A DNA stretch of 63,117 bases from assembly GCA_040882255.1 (NCBI GenBank), contig JBBEBP010000031.1, forward strand, positions 1-63,117. The letters run 5' to 3'. Every line of letters begins with the position of its first letter. Within the stretch, counting starts at the first letter, position 1. A program made the position numbers and the translations under genes. The notes under the pieces were generated by a model. The model saw only the letters and a list, made by a program, of their open reading frames with translations, made no database searches and had not been told where the DNA came from. The DNA is from PWQG01 sp040882255 (lineage in GTDB: Bacteria > Pseudomonadota > Gammaproteobacteria > Pseudomonadales > Pseudohongiellaceae). Shown piece by piece: positions 42,917 to 51,381 of this stretch.

Positions 42917-43591
42917 ATGGATCAGAACGAATTGAAAAAGGCCGTGGCCCGGGCGGCCGCAGACTACGTGAAGAAGAGGCTGGACGAGCGCACGGTAATC
43001 GGTGTTGGCACCGGTTCCACGGCCAACCTGTTTATCGAGTGCCTGGAAAGCTTCCGGCACGACATCACTGCCACCGTTGCCAGCTCCGAGGAGACGGCGC
43101 GCCGCCTGAAGGCGCTGGACATCCCGGTCATGGACCTGAACGCGGTCGATGAGGTCAGCGTCTACGTGGACGGCGCCGACGAGGCCAACGATCACCTGCA
43201 GTTGATCAAGGGCGGCGGTGGCGCGCTGACCCGCGAGAAGATCATCGCGGCCGTGGCACGTGAGTTCGTGTGCATTGCCGATGAGAGCAAGATGGTCGGC
43301 GTGCTGGGCCGCTTTCCGCTGCCGGTCGAGGTCATCCCCATGGCACGCAGCCATGTCGGGCGACAGGTCGTGAAGCTGGGCGGTGATCCGGTGTTCCGGG
43401 AAGGATTCACCACGGACAACGGCAACATCATTCTGGACGTCCACAACCTGGACATCATGGAGCCGCGTAAGCTGGAAGAGAAACTGAACCAGATCACCGG
43501 AGTGGTGACCAATGGGCTGTTCGCGCTACGCCCGGCGGATCAGCTGATCCTGGGCACAAAAGAAGGTGTCAGAACGCTGACCGCCCGATAA
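42917..43591 (+). CDS. rpiA: Ribose-5-phosphate isomerase A
   Basis: A 224-residue enzyme interconverting ribose 5-phosphate and ribulose 5-phosphate. The phosphate-binding loop is VIGVGTGSTANLFI, the active-site region DGADEANDHLQLIKGGGGALTREKI, with a later lysine in DESKMVGVLGRFPLPVEV. Its place divergent from ilvA matches pseudomonads. A perfect 8-bp GC-rich palindrome at 43615-43631 lies 24 bp past the stop and may help end the transcript. Confidence 0.96.
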   Translation: MDQNELKKAVARAAADYVKKRLDERTVIGVGTGSTANLFIECLESFRHDITATVASSEETARRLKALDIPVMDLNAVDEVSVYVDGADEANDHLQLIKGGGGALTREKIIAAVAREFVCIADESKMVGVLGRFPLPVEVIPMARSHVGRQVVKLGGDPVFREGFTTDNGNIILDVHNLDIMEPRKLEEKLNQITGVVTNGLFALRPADQLILGTKEGVRTLTAR

Positions 43592-43614
43592 AGGCGGCCA
43601 GCGTCCGGAGGGCA

Positions 43615-43631
43615 TTCCGGCCGGGCCGGAA
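43615..43631. terminator. Short GC-rich palindrome after rpiA
   Basis: Arms TTCCGGCC and GGCCGGAA with a single-base loop lie between convergent rpiA and the cold-shock gene. There is no T run next to it, so termination efficiency is uncertain. Confidence 0.45.
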
Positions 43632-43715
43632 CTGAAAAGTAAAGGCAGCCGCGATCAGCCCCGGCGCTTGATGAATGCCCGGGCTACGACGTCACTCTGC
43701 CTTTCTTTCCGAATC

Positions 43716-43925
43716 TTACAGGGGAGTTACGTTTTCCGCCTGGGGGCCTTTCTGACCCATGGTCACATCCATCGTGACCTGCTGGCCTTCGTGCAGAGTG
43801 CGTCTGCCGGTACCGTTGATCGCGCTGAAATGGACAAACACGTCCTTGCCACTTTCCTGCTCAATGAAACCGAAACCTTTCTCGTCATTGAACCACTTTA
43901 CGGTACCTTGTACTTGATCTGACAT
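43716..43925 (-). CDS. Cold-shock protein, CspA family
   Basis: A 69-residue single OB-fold protein. The RNA-binding motifs are KGFGFI (RNP1) and VFVHF (RNP2), with WFNDE ahead. Such proteins melt RNA structures and act as antiterminators; some members are not cold-induced, so the exact paralogue is open. A predicted promoter about 170 bp upstream would give the long leader usual for cold-shock genes. Confidence 0.94.
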   Translation of the reverse strand: MSDQVQGTVKWFNDEKGFGFIEQESGKDVFVHFSAINGTGRRTLHEGQQVTMDVTMGQKGPQAENVTPL

Positions 43926-44240
43926 ATTACTCTCTTGCTCTTTGCATCCGGGCGTACCTTCAACAGCGTCTGCTGATCCGGGTTACCCTGGTTTTCATTA
44001 CAAGCCGGTTTTTCAGACCAGCCCCGGAGCCATCAGCGACCCCATTCCAGGCCGCGCATATCACACAGGATTCTGCGGTGGCCTGATTAAAGTGTACTGC
44101 ACAATCATGGCGGTGGAAACACAAATCGCAAGAAAATGGCGGAAAACCGCTCGATTCAGCGCAGAAAACCGGTGGCTCGTCGCGCCACTTGCCCCAACCG
44201 CGCCGCACCGGCAGCAGGCTCCACAATGGTGTACCGCCGG
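43926..44240 (-). promoter_or_regulatory. Cold-shock gene leader and promoter region
   Basis: No gene is seen in this 315-bp stretch. On the minus strand a -35 TTTCCA (44114-44119) and -10 TACACT (44091-44096), 17 bases apart, would start a transcript near 44084, leaving a leader of about 158 nt before the csp ATG. Long structured leaders control cold-shock genes in E. coli. The rest up to 44240 separates it from the FAD oxidoreductase gene. Confidence 0.5.
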
Positions 44241-45662
44241 TCAGTCAAAGATCTTGCCGGGATTGAGAATGCCCGCCGGGTCGAAAATCCGCTTCACCGC
44301 ACGCATGTAATCGATTTCTGCGGGACTGCGGCTGTACTGGAGGTACGGCTTTTTGAGCAACCCGACGCCATGCTCGGCGGACACACTGCCTCCGTACTCC
44401 TGGACGATGTCGAACACCTCCCCGCTGACCGCGTTGCAACGCTGGAAAAACTCGTCCCGGGACAACCCCTCGGGTTTGAGAATGTTCAGGTGTACATTGC
44501 CGTCGCCGATGTGACCGAACCAGATGATCTCGAAGTCCGGATAGCGGCTGTTGACCAGTGACTCCACTTCCCGCAGAAACTGTGGCACTCGGACGATACG
44601 GACGGAGATGTCGTTCTTGTAGGGCGTGAAGCGGGAGATGGTTTCCGAGATGTCCTCGCGCAGCCGCCACAGGGTCTTCGCCTGCCCCGCGCTCTGGCTC
44701 ATCGTGCCATCCAGTACATGGCCGTTTTCCATGCAGGATTCGAACACGGACATCGCAGTATCCAGCACGGCCTCGCCGGTGTTCTCGAATTCGATCAGGG
44801 CATAGTAGTTGCCCACAGTTTCGAAAGGCCGCTGCAATCCCTTCTCGGCGATCACATGTTGCATGGCCTGCTCGGAGAAGAACTCGAACGCGGTCAGCTC
44901 CATGGCGGACTGAAATGCCTTGAGCACTTCCATAACCGCCTCCATGCTATCCGCGGCCAGCACCAGTACCGTCGGATCCTGCGGTGGCCGGGTCAGGCCC
45001 ATGGTGGCTTCGACAATCAGTCCCAGCGTCCCTTCGGAGCCGATGAACAAGTGACGCAGGTCATAACCGGTGGCGTTCTTGACCAGACCGCGATTGAGAT
45101 CCAGCAACTCGCCGGTGCCGGTCACCACTTTCAGCCCCATGACCCAGTCGCGGGTCAGTCCATAGCGGATTACCTTGATGCCGCCGGCGTTGGTGGCGAC
45201 GTTGCCACCGATCTGGCTGGAGCCGGAGGAGGCGAAATCCACAGGGTAGAACAGGCCCTCGTCCCCGGCGAACTGCTGCAGCTGCCCGGTCACCACGCCG
45301 GGCTGACAGACCACCTGACGATCCACCGGATCGAAATCCAGGATCCGGTTCATCCGGTCAAAGGCCACCACCACTTCACCATTGGCGGCGATCGCGCCAC
45401 CGCTGAGCCCGGTCCGCCCACCTGAAGGCACCAGCGCCACACCCTCTGAGGCGGCCCATCGCACCAGCGCCTGGACCTCCTCCACGCTGCCCGGCAACAC
45501 GATGGCGGAGGGCCGGGGATCGCGGAACCGGGTCCAGTCCCGGCCGTAGGTCTGCAGGGATTCCGGATCGGTCAGTACCCGGTCATGGCCGAGCAGGCCG
45601 GTCAGGTGATTGATCAGGGCGTCGTGTTCCATGGCGGAGGGGGGCTGCTGCGATGAAGTCAT
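44241..45662 (-). CDS. FAD-linked oxidoreductase, probable D-2-hydroxyglutarate dehydrogenase
   Basis: A 473-residue GlcD/D2HGDH-type flavoprotein. The FAD-binding domain carries VPSGGRTGLSGGAIA and SSGSSQIGGNVATNAGG; the C-terminal FAD-oxidase domain ends in GGSVSAEHGVG with the conserved WFGHIGDGNVHLNIL metal-site histidines. In Pseudomonas stutzeri the enzyme of this type next to serA oxidises the D-2-hydroxyglutarate that SerA makes from 2-oxoglutarate, which pulls serine synthesis forward. Here it is divergent from serA by about 145 bp, so the same role is inferred. A glycolate or D-lactate oxidase function is less likely without GlcE/GlcF. Confidence 0.85.
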   Translation of the reverse strand: MTSSQQPPSAMEHDALINHLTGLLGHDRVLTDPESLQTYGRDWTRFRDPRPSAIVLPGSVEEVQALVRWAASEGVALVPSGGRTGLSGGAIAANGEVVVAFDRMNRILDFDPVDRQVVCQPGVVTGQLQQFAGDEGLFYPVDFASSGSSQIGGNVATNAGGIKVIRYGLTRDWVMGLKVVTGTGELLDLNRGLVKNATGYDLRHLFIGSEGTLGLIVEATMGLTRPPQDPTVLVLAADSMEAVMEVLKAFQSAMELTAFEFFSEQAMQHVIAEKGLQRPFETVGNYYALIEFENTGEAVLDTAMSVFESCMENGHVLDGTMSQSAGQAKTLWRLREDISETISRFTPYKNDISVRIVRVPQFLREVESLVNSRYPDFEIIWFGHIGDGNVHLNILKPEGLSRDEFFQRCNAVSGEVFDIVQEYGGSVSAEHGVGLLKKPYLQYSRSPAEIDYMRAVKRIFDPAGILNPGKIFD

Positions 45663-45807
45663 GCTGATCCTGCAGTGAAAACGGGATTGGTGAATCGCAT
45701 TATGATAACATACGGCGCCTGCGACAGCCCCTCACGGGCTGGCTCCGAAGAACACCCGTACTGGAATGACGCACCCTCGAAACCGGCCCGGAGGGCCACG
45801 ATCCGCC

Positions 45808-47037
45808 ATGAAACCGACCTCGCTGGAAAAAAGCAAAATCCGCTTCCTGTTGCTGGAAGGCGTCCATCAGAGCGCAGTGGCCGCCCTCAATGAAGCCGGC
45901 TACACCAACATCGAATACCTCAAGACCTCACTGCCCGAGGACGAGCTGATCGAGAAGGTCCGTGATTTCCATTTCATCGGCATCCGCTCGCGCACTCAAC
46001 TCACGGCCGAGGTCTTCGCGGCCGCCCGAAAACTGCAGGCCGTGGGCTGTTTCTGCATCGGCACCAACCAGGTGGACCTGGATGCGGCCCTGGTCCGGGG
46101 CATCCCGGTCTTCAACGCGCCGTTCTCCAACACCCGCAGCGTGGCCGAGCTGGTCATCGGGCAGATCATCCTGTTGTTGCGCGGCATACCGGAGAAGAAC
46201 GCCAAAGCGCATCGCGGTATATGGCAGAAAGCGGCCAAAGGCTCTTTCGAGACCCGCGGCAAGAAACTGGGCATCGTCGGCTACGGCAACATCGGCTCAC
46301 AGCTCAGTGTGTTGGCGGAATCGATGGGCATGAAGGTTTACCTGTACGACGTGGTCACCAAACTGCCGCTGGGCAATGCCGTTCAGGTGCCGACATTGAA
46401 GGAGCTGATGCAGACCTGCGACGTGATCAGCCTGCATGTGCCACAGACGCCGCAGACTGGCAACATGATCGACGCCGAAGCCATCAGCCACATGAAGAAA
46501 GGGGCCATCCTGATCAATGCCTCACGCGGCACGGTGGTAGACATCGATGCGCTGAGCGCCGCACTGGAGAGCCGGGCGCTTTCAGGCGCGGCGATTGACG
46601 TGTTCCCGGTGGAACCGCGCTCCAACGACGAGGAATTCATCTCGCCATTGCGTCAGTTCGACAATTGCATACTGACGCCACACGTGGGGGGCAGCACCAT
46701 GGAAGCGCAGGAAAACATCGGCGTGGAAGTGGCCGAGAAGCTGTCGCTCTACAGCGATAATGGCTCGACGGCCACTGCGGTGAACTTCCCGGAGGTGGCA
46801 CTGCCGTCGCATCCGGGCATGCACAGGCTGCTGCATATCCACAAGAACGTGCCCGGTGTCCTTTCCGAGATCAACAACATTTTCTCCGAATACGGCATCA
46901 ACATCCGGGCGCAGTACCTGCAGACCAACGAGAACATCGGTTACGTGGTCACGGATATCGATCAGGAATACAGTGATCTGGCACGCCAGAAGCTGAGCAA
47001 GGTGACCGGTACGGTGCGTAGCCGTATCCTCTTCTAG
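45808..47037 (+). CDS. serA: D-3-phosphoglycerate dehydrogenase
   Basis: A 409-residue enzyme, almost the same length as E. coli SerA, catalysing the first step of serine synthesis. The NAD loop is LGIVGYGNIGSQLSVLAESMG; catalytic residues sit in SRGTVVD, ending with the His of TPHVGGST. A C-terminal ACT domain (NVPGVLSEINNIFSEYGINIRAQYL) binds serine for feedback. The start at 45808 matches the enteric N-terminus (SLEKSKIRFLLLEGVHQ). Its TAG stop and the stop of the hydrolase on the other strand share the palindrome CTAG. Confidence 0.96.
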   Translation: MKPTSLEKSKIRFLLLEGVHQSAVAALNEAGYTNIEYLKTSLPEDELIEKVRDFHFIGIRSRTQLTAEVFAAARKLQAVGCFCIGTNQVDLDAALVRGIPVFNAPFSNTRSVAELVIGQIILLLRGIPEKNAKAHRGIWQKAAKGSFETRGKKLGIVGYGNIGSQLSVLAESMGMKVYLYDVVTKLPLGNAVQVPTLKELMQTCDVISLHVPQTPQTGNMIDAEAISHMKKGAILINASRGTVVDIDALSAALESRALSGAAIDVFPVEPRSNDEEFISPLRQFDNCILTPHVGGSTMEAQENIGVEVAEKLSLYSDNGSTATAVNFPEVALPSHPGMHRLLHIHKNVPGVLSEINNIFSEYGINIRAQYLQTNENIGYVVTDIDQEYSDLARQKLSKVTGTVRSRILF

Positions 47038-48041
47038 CAGGTCTCCGGCGGCTTCAGATCGTCTGCCATGACGGCGAACATCCGGCGCCGGTGACCGGCC
47101 GACTCATTGGCGAGATGATGCCGGCCGCCGGGCAACATGGTCACCGACAGTTGCGGAAAACGGCCGTGTATCCGGGGCAGATTCCAGCGCCAGTTCACGG
47201 TGCCATCATCGTCCCCCTGGAACATTCTCACTGGCAGAGAGCAGGGCGGAAGACGCCGGAACTGCCGTTGCCAGCGCACCAGGGCCCGCACCCAGCGGCC
47301 GCTGAGGCGGCGCGGCTGTAGCGGGTCCTGTTCGCGCAGAAACCGCAGGAACACCTCGTCGCGGCTGTTATCCGTGAACTCCCGCTCGATGTGACTGCGG
47401 AAATGATGCCCGATCCAGTGATAGAACCGCACACGGAGCCATTCCACCGGCCGCAGGAGAGGCGCCAGGAGAAACAGTCTGTCAATCTCCACCACTCCCT
47501 GCTGCAAGGGTTCTTGCGGCGAATGCCTGCACCAGTGCAACACACAGTCCATGGCTATCGCGCCGCCCATGCTCTGACCAAGCATCTGGAAGGGGGCTGG
47601 CAACTCATGGGGGGCCAGGCAACCGATCCACTCCTTCACCACTTCGCGATAGCGGGAAAACTCGTCGATATCCGCCGGCTCCCCACCTGACAGACCGTGG
47701 CCCGGGAGATCGGCAATACAGACTGCGTATTGCTGCTCCAGACAGAAGCGGATCACATGCCCGTAGATCCCGGCATGATCAAACAGCCCGTGCAGAATGA
47801 TGAATGTGCCACGGGCCTGACCGCGCGGATGATAGACATGTGTGGCCAGCTCCAGGCCGGCGGCTGTCACCTTGCCGAACACATGGCGGGATTGCAGATC
47901 GGCAAAGTCGATACCGTAGTGGGCCAGGTACCTTTCCACCGCCGGAGACAGGGGGGAGCCCCCGCCCGGGGAGAGCGGTTGCAGTGAGCGTTTCAGGCTC
48001 TCTGCCGCCGCTTCGTCAAACACCTCGGGGTCGCGGGCCAT
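47034..48041 (-). CDS. Alpha/beta hydrolase, monoacylglycerol-lipase-like
   Basis: A 335-residue protein with the Hydrolase_4/lysophospholipase fold: HGLFDHAGIYGHVIRF (oxyanion loop), DLPGHGLSGG, nucleophile serine in GQSMGGAI, acid in GDDDGTVNW and His near the C-terminus (GGRHHLANES). It likely cleaves lipids or other carboxyl esters. The start at 48041 is just 8 bp past the fba stop and matches the homology; a longer frame overlaps fba. It may be the last gene of the tkt-epd-pgk-fba transcript, though it has no role in glycolysis. Confidence 0.85.
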   Translation of the reverse strand: MARDPEVFDEAAAESLKRSLQPLSPGGGSPLSPAVERYLAHYGIDFADLQSRHVFGKVTAAGLELATHVYHPRGQARGTFIILHGLFDHAGIYGHVIRFCLEQQYAVCIADLPGHGLSGGEPADIDEFSRYREVVKEWIGCLAPHELPAPFQMLGQSMGGAIAMDCVLHWCRHSPQEPLQQGVVEIDRLFLLAPLLRPVEWLRVRFYHWIGHHFRSHIEREFTDNSRDEVFLRFLREQDPLQPRRLSGRWVRALVRWQRQFRRLPPCSLPVRMFQGDDDGTVNWRWNLPRIHGRFPQLSVTMLPGGRHHLANESAGHRRRMFAVMADDLKPPETC

Positions 48042-48048
48042 GGCCGGC

Positions 48049-49098
48049 TCAGATCCCCTTGATGTAGCGCTCGGACATTTCCTCCAGGCTGTACACCTTG
48101 CCGATACGGCTTGCCTGACCAGCTGTTCCAAAGGCTTCCAGACGTGCCTTGACGATGGCTTTCATGGCGGCAGTGCTGGGCTTGAGAAACTTGCGCGGAT
48201 CGAATTCGGTCGGGTTCTCGGCCAGGAACTTGCGCACCGCCCCCGTGGAGGCCAGGCGCAGGTCGGTGTCGATGTTGACCTTGCGGACCCCGTGCCGGAT
48301 GCCTTCCTGGATTTCCTGGACGGGCACACCGTAGGTCTCCGGAATGTCACCGCCAAACTCGTTGATGATATCGAGCCATTCCTGCGGTACAGACGAGGAG
48401 CCGTGCATGACCAGGTGCGTACCCGGAATCCGCTTGTGGATCTCCTTGATACGGCTGATGGCCAGGGTGTCGCCGGTCGGCGGTCGCGTGAATTTATAGG
48501 CGCCATGGCTGGTGCCGACCGCAATGGCCAGCGCATCGACATCGGTGGCCTCGACAAACGCGGCCGCTTCCTCGGGATCAGTCAGCATCTGCTCCATGGA
48601 CAGCTTGCCTTCCGCACCGCTGCCATCTTCCTCACCGGCCATGCCGCTTTCCAGCGAGCCCAGACAACCGATTTCACCTTCCACGGAGACCCCGCAGGCA
48701 TGCGCCATATCGACGGCCTGACGTGTGACACGCACATTGTAATCGAAGTCAGTCGGTGTCTTGCCGTCCTCGCCCAGCGAGCCATCCATCATGACCGAGG
48801 AAAACCCGAGCTGGATCGAGCGCTGGCAGACCGACGGCGAAGCACCATGGTCCTGGTGCATGACCACGGGAATATGCGGGAACTCCTCGATAGCGGCCTC
48901 AATAAGGTGCTTGAGAAATCGCGGCCCGGCGTATTTGCGGGCGCCGGCCGAGGCCTGCATGATCACCGGGCTGCTGACCTCGTTTGCAGCCTCCATGATG
49001 GCGCGGGTCTGTTCCAGGTTGTTCACATTGAAAGCCGGTACGCCGTATTCGTGTTCGGCGGCGTGGTCCAGCAACTGTCTCAGGCTGATGAGCGCCAT
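48049..49098 (-). CDS. fba: Class II fructose-1,6-bisphosphate aldolase
   Basis: A 349-residue zinc aldolase of the Calvin-cycle/pseudomonad subtype (TIGR01521-like). Zinc ligands are in VVMHQDHGAS, VEGEIGCLGS and LVMHGSSSVP; NIDTDLRLA binds phosphate. It joins or splits dihydroxyacetone phosphate and glyceraldehyde 3-phosphate. It follows pgk by 27 bp on the same strand, in the order tkt-epd-pgk-fba. Confidence 0.95.
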   Translation of the reverse strand: MALISLRQLLDHAAEHEYGVPAFNVNNLEQTRAIMEAANEVSSPVIMQASAGARKYAGPRFLKHLIEAAIEEFPHIPVVMHQDHGASPSVCQRSIQLGFSSVMMDGSLGEDGKTPTDFDYNVRVTRQAVDMAHACGVSVEGEIGCLGSLESGMAGEEDGSGAEGKLSMEQMLTDPEEAAAFVEATDVDALAIAVGTSHGAYKFTRPPTGDTLAISRIKEIHKRIPGTHLVMHGSSSVPQEWLDIINEFGGDIPETYGVPVQEIQEGIRHGVRKVNIDTDLRLASTGAVRKFLAENPTEFDPRKFLKPSTAAMKAIVKARLEAFGTAGQASRIGKVYSLEEMSERYIKGI

Positions 49099-49125
49099 GT
49101 CTTGTACCTCTTGATTCCTGACTGA

Positions 49126-50304
49126 TTACTTGTATTTGTCTTCCAGCACCTGCACGGCCGGCAGCGTCTCGCCCTGCACAAACTCCAGGAATGCGCCACC
49201 GCCGGTGGAAATATAGGACACCTGATCCGTGATGCCGAAGCGGTCGATGGCGGAGATGGTCTCGCCGCCCCCGGCGATGGAAAAGCCGGGGTTGGCGGCA
49301 ATCGCGTTGGCGACGGCTTCAGTCCCCCCGGCAAAGCGTTCGAACTCGAACACCCCGACCGGTCCGTTCCAGATGATGGTTTTCATCTCTCCGATCACGG
49401 CCGCAAAGCGCGCTGCCGTCTCCGGACCGATATCCAGGATCATGTCGTTGTCGCCCACCTCGTCCACCGGCTTCACGGTGGCCTCCGCCTCGGCCGAGAA
49501 CTCGCTGGCCACCAGCACATCGGTAGGCAGTGGTATGTCGGTCTTCGCCATCAGTGACCGGGCCGCCTCCACCAGATCGGCTTCCGCCAGCGATGTACCG
49601 ATCGGTTTTCCGGCTGCCAGCAGGAAGGTGTTGGCAATGCCGCCGCCCACGATCAGGCGGTCCACTTTTTCCGCCAGACTTTCCAGCACCTGCAATTTGC
49701 TGGACACCTTTGCGCCGCCGACGATGGCCAACATGGGGCGCTGCGGTTTCTCCAGTGCCTTCTCCAGCGCATCCAGTTCCGAGGCCAGCAGCGGGCCGGC
49801 GCAGGCATCGGCCGCAAAGCGAGCCACGCCGTGAGTACTGGCCTGCGCCCGGTGGGCCGTGCCGAACGCGTCCATGACGAACACGTCACACAGGTCGGCA
49901 TACTGCTTCGACAGGGTTTCATCGTTGTCGGTTTCGCCAGCGTTGACACGGACATTCTCCAGCAACAGTACCTCGCCCTCATCCGGTACAGGCACATTGT
50001 CCGGATCCAGATAGTCGCGCACCAGGCGCACCGGGCTGCCCAGCAGGGATTGCAGATAAGCGGCCACCGGGGCCAGGGAGGCTTCCGGCTGCTCGCTGAT
50101 CGCGACTCCGGCCTTCGGCCGTCCGAGATGGGACATCACCAGCACCCGGGCGCCCGCGTCCAGTGCCGCCCGCAGGGTCGGCAGACTGGCGCGGATCCGG
50201 GCGTCGCTACCGACTGTGCCGTCCTTCACCGGGACGTTGAGGTCTTCGCGGATCAGCACCCGTTTTCCCTTCAGGTCAAAATCCTGCATACGTCGCAGCG
50301 TCAT
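49126..50304 (-). CDS. pgk: Phosphoglycerate kinase
   Basis: A 392-residue two-domain kinase. LKGKRVLIREDLNVPVKDG holds the substrate-binding RxDxNVP motif; MSHLGRPK and FGTAHRAQASTHG add phosphate contacts; the nucleotide site is VGGAKVSSKL and GGGETISAIDRF. It moves a phosphate between 1,3-bisphosphoglycerate and ADP. It lies 4 bp after epd, so it is surely co-transcribed. Confidence 0.96.
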   Translation of the reverse strand: MTLRRMQDFDLKGKRVLIREDLNVPVKDGTVGSDARIRASLPTLRAALDAGARVLVMSHLGRPKAGVAISEQPEASLAPVAAYLQSLLGSPVRLVRDYLDPDNVPVPDEGEVLLLENVRVNAGETDNDETLSKQYADLCDVFVMDAFGTAHRAQASTHGVARFAADACAGPLLASELDALEKALEKPQRPMLAIVGGAKVSSKLQVLESLAEKVDRLIVGGGIANTFLLAAGKPIGTSLAEADLVEAARSLMAKTDIPLPTDVLVASEFSAEAEATVKPVDEVGDNDMILDIGPETAARFAAVIGEMKTIIWNGPVGVFEFERFAGGTEAVANAIAANPGFSIAGGGETISAIDRFGITDQVSYISTGGGAFLEFVQGETLPAVQVLEDKYK

Positions 50305-50308
50305 GGCA

Positions 50309-51343
50309 TTATCCTTGTTCCAGTTGGCGGATCAGGCCGGCCACATCCAGCATCCGGTTGGCATAAGCCCATTCGTTGTCGAACCAGACCAGCACCTTGA
50401 CCAGCCGGGGTCCGCTGACCCGCGTCTGACTCAGATCGACGATAGCTGATCTGGGATCGTGATTAAAGTCGCAGGAAGCCAGCGGTTCATCGGTGCAGGC
50501 CAGCACGTCGGCGGGGTAGCGGGAACAACCCTCGCGGATGGCCCCGTTGACCGCCGCCGCATCCACATCCCGATGCAAGGTGACGCTGAGATCGATGGCG
50601 GAGACATTGACGGTCGGGACCCGCATGGCCTGCGCCGAGAAGCGGCCATCCAGATGCGGCAGGATGCGGCCGATACCCTTCGCCAGCCCCGTATCCACCG
50701 GAATGATGGACTGAACCGCGCTGCGCGTCTTGCGCAGATCCTGGTTGTGATAGGCGTCGATGACCGGCTGGTCGTTCATGGCGGAATGAATGGTCGTGAT
50801 CACACCGTAGTCCAGGCCGAAGGCCTGGTCCAGGCAGTGGATTACCGGCACGATACAGTTGGTCGTGCAGGAAGCCGCCGATATGATGCGGTTTTCAGGG
50901 CGCAGGGTCCGGTCATTGATACCGTGGACTATGGTGGCGTCGACGTCGGGCCGCGCCGGCTGCGAGAACAATACCCGGCCGGCGCCCTGATCCAGGTGCC
51001 GCTCGGCAGTTTCCCGGTCATCGAAAGTACCGCTGCACTCCAGCACCAGATCGACTTGCAGTTCCCGCCACGGCAGGGCCGCGATGTCCGGCTCGCGCAG
51101 TATGCGGATGGACTGCTCCCGCCCGCCGCTGGCAATCCACAGCATGTCGCCATCCACCGTGACCGTGCCCGGGAAGCGCCCATGGGTGCTGTCGTAACGG
51201 GTCAGGTGCGCCAGCGTATCGATGCCGGTGACATCGTTGATGGCGACGATCTCCAACGCGTCGTGCGCGCGGGACTCGAACAGCGCGCGCAGCACACAAC
51301 GGCCGATCCGGCCGTATCCGTTGATGGCAACACGGTAGCTCAT
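50309..51343 (-). CDS. epd: Erythrose-4-phosphate dehydrogenase (GapA family)
   Basis: A 344-residue GAPDH-family enzyme. NAD loop INGYGRIGRCVLRALFE; nucleophile Cys159 in ASCTTNC; SAMNDQPVIDAYH and NFNHDPRSAIVD are the Epd versions of motifs that differ in GapA. Epd oxidises erythrose 4-phosphate to 4-phosphoerythronate for pyridoxal phosphate synthesis. Its position between tkt and pgk agrees with enterics and pseudomonads. A wider role as a GAPDH cannot be ruled out from this window. Confidence 0.88.
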   Translation of the reverse strand: MSYRVAINGYGRIGRCVLRALFESRAHDALEIVAINDVTGIDTLAHLTRYDSTHGRFPGTVTVDGDMLWIASGGREQSIRILREPDIAALPWRELQVDLVLECSGTFDDRETAERHLDQGAGRVLFSQPARPDVDATIVHGINDRTLRPENRIISAASCTTNCIVPVIHCLDQAFGLDYGVITTIHSAMNDQPVIDAYHNQDLRKTRSAVQSIIPVDTGLAKGIGRILPHLDGRFSAQAMRVPTVNVSAIDLSVTLHRDVDAAAVNGAIREGCSRYPADVLACTDEPLASCDFNHDPRSAIVDLSQTRVSGPRLVKVLVWFDNEWAYANRMLDVAGLIRQLEQG

Positions 51344-51381
51344 GTGTCTCCTGGCAGGACGGCGTCCGCCGTCATTTTCCT

